From an uncultured Bacilli bacterium (lineage in GTDB: Bacteria > Bacillota_I > Bacilli_A > RF39 > UBA660), in contig CANPXQ010000011.1 of assembly GCA_947586295.1 (NCBI GenBank), forward strand, positions 1-13,468: DNA of 13,468 bases, in the 5' to 3' direction. How positions within the stretch are numbered: position 1 is the stretch's first letter; each line of letters begins with the position of its first letter. The translations under genes were made by a program, and so were the position numbers. The notes under the pieces are model-generated. The model was given only the letters and a program-made list of their open reading frames with translations, had not been told where the DNA came from and searched no databases. Positions 13,328-13,468 of this stretch are shown in pieces.

Positions 13328-13468
13328 TCAATATACCTTTAAAAGGGTTGATATATCTTTTTTTGTTAGTTTATCGCTCATTTCATCTTCCTTTTCTTGC
13401 TCTCTTATGTATTTTGCTACTGTTGCTTCATTTAATCCCACTGTACTTACATAATATCCCGTTGCCCA
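13328..13468 (-). CDS. tnpA: IS200/IS605-family transposase TnpA, C-terminal part only
   Basis: Forty-six codons read from the right edge to a TGA at 13328-13330. The sequence GYYVSTVGLNEATVAKYIRE is the C-terminal signature of Y1 (HUH) transposases. The catalytic tyrosine is the one in AKYIREQ, encoded at 13409-13411. A further 26 residues (EKEDEMSDKLTKKDISTLLK, then VY) form the tail. The enzyme cuts and rejoins single-stranded DNA at the element's hairpin ends. The N-terminal HUH motif lies outside the window, so intactness cannot be judged. Family assignment is firm. Confidence 0.88.
   Translation of the reverse strand, partial: WATGYYVSTVGLNEATVAKYIREQEKEDEMSDKLTKKDISTLLKVY

Larger units (their letters stand above)
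13217..13468 (-). mobile_element. End of an IS200/IS605-family insertion sequence (continues past the right edge)
   Basis: The stretch contains the C-terminal part of a Y1 transposase (13328-13468, minus) followed by about 110 non-coding bases. These hold three hairpin-forming segments and end in the hairpin at 13219-13241. Short subterminal hairpins instead of inverted terminal repeats are typical of this family. The element ends next to the stop codon of the preceding gene. The exact cleavage site cannot be fixed without the other end or an empty site. Confidence 0.75.

Overview
The window is an AT-rich bacterial chromosome segment, most likely from a low-GC Bacillota lineage (Bacilli or a Mycoplasmatota-like gut relative). 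The basis is the ftsY-ylxM pair, the RNase J plus RNase Y decay enzymes, RecA, TypA/BipA, a YkuT-sized MscS channel, a SufB of the Bacillus type, strong AGGAGG-type ribosome binding sites and sigma-A promoters. TGA is used as a stop and TGG codes Trp, so the genetic code is the standard bacterial one (table 11), not the Mycoplasma code. No rRNA, tRNA or CRISPR array was found, and no gene-free stretch exceeds 300 bases.

Layout. 1-1269 (minus) holds ftsY followed by ylxM (cut by the window edge), the usual SRP-receptor/SRP-regulator pair that precedes ffh. 1458-3131 (plus) is RNase J. It converges through a shared bidirectional terminator on 3165-4593 (minus), which is RNase Y (rny). That gene is broken: about 128 bases are missing in the middle, which removes the core of the KH domain and shifts the frame, although promoter, ribosome binding site, coiled coil and HD catalytic domain are all preserved. 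4742-5785 (minus) is recA with a near-consensus promoter and an upstream palindrome. 5955-8574 (minus) is a typA-mscS operon with an 8-base gene overlap. 8666-9433 (minus) encodes a membrane-anchored protein that looks like a polysaccharide deacetylase (NodB fold) without its catalytic residues. 9529-10461 (plus) is an unrecognised Asn/Tyr-rich protein with an internal repeat. It converges on an XRE-type regulator, and the two stop codons overlap. 10458-11247 (minus) is ssb (short, no acidic tail) plus the regulator. 11390-12679 (minus) is a solitary sufB. It diverges from 12774-13220 (plus), which encodes a small tail-anchored protein of unknown function. From 13219 to the right edge is the end of an IS200/IS605-type insertion sequence with the C-terminal part of its tnpA.

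How it fits together. Most genes are core housekeeping functions: membrane protein targeting, RNA decay, DNA repair, ribosome-associated GTPase and Fe-S assembly. They are interspersed with lineage-specific proteins of unknown role. Transcription is punctuated by compact factor-independent terminators, nearly all of which start inside or touch the stop codon of the gene they end. The most notable observation is the internal deletion in rny, next to an intact RNase J gene. It is either a real loss-of-function or domain-loss event or an assembly/population artefact. I did not find a clearly new multi-gene system. The best candidates for novelty are the degenerate deacetylase-like protein, the repeat-bearing 310-residue protein, and the TGCA repeat cluster upstream of the ssb-regulator pair.
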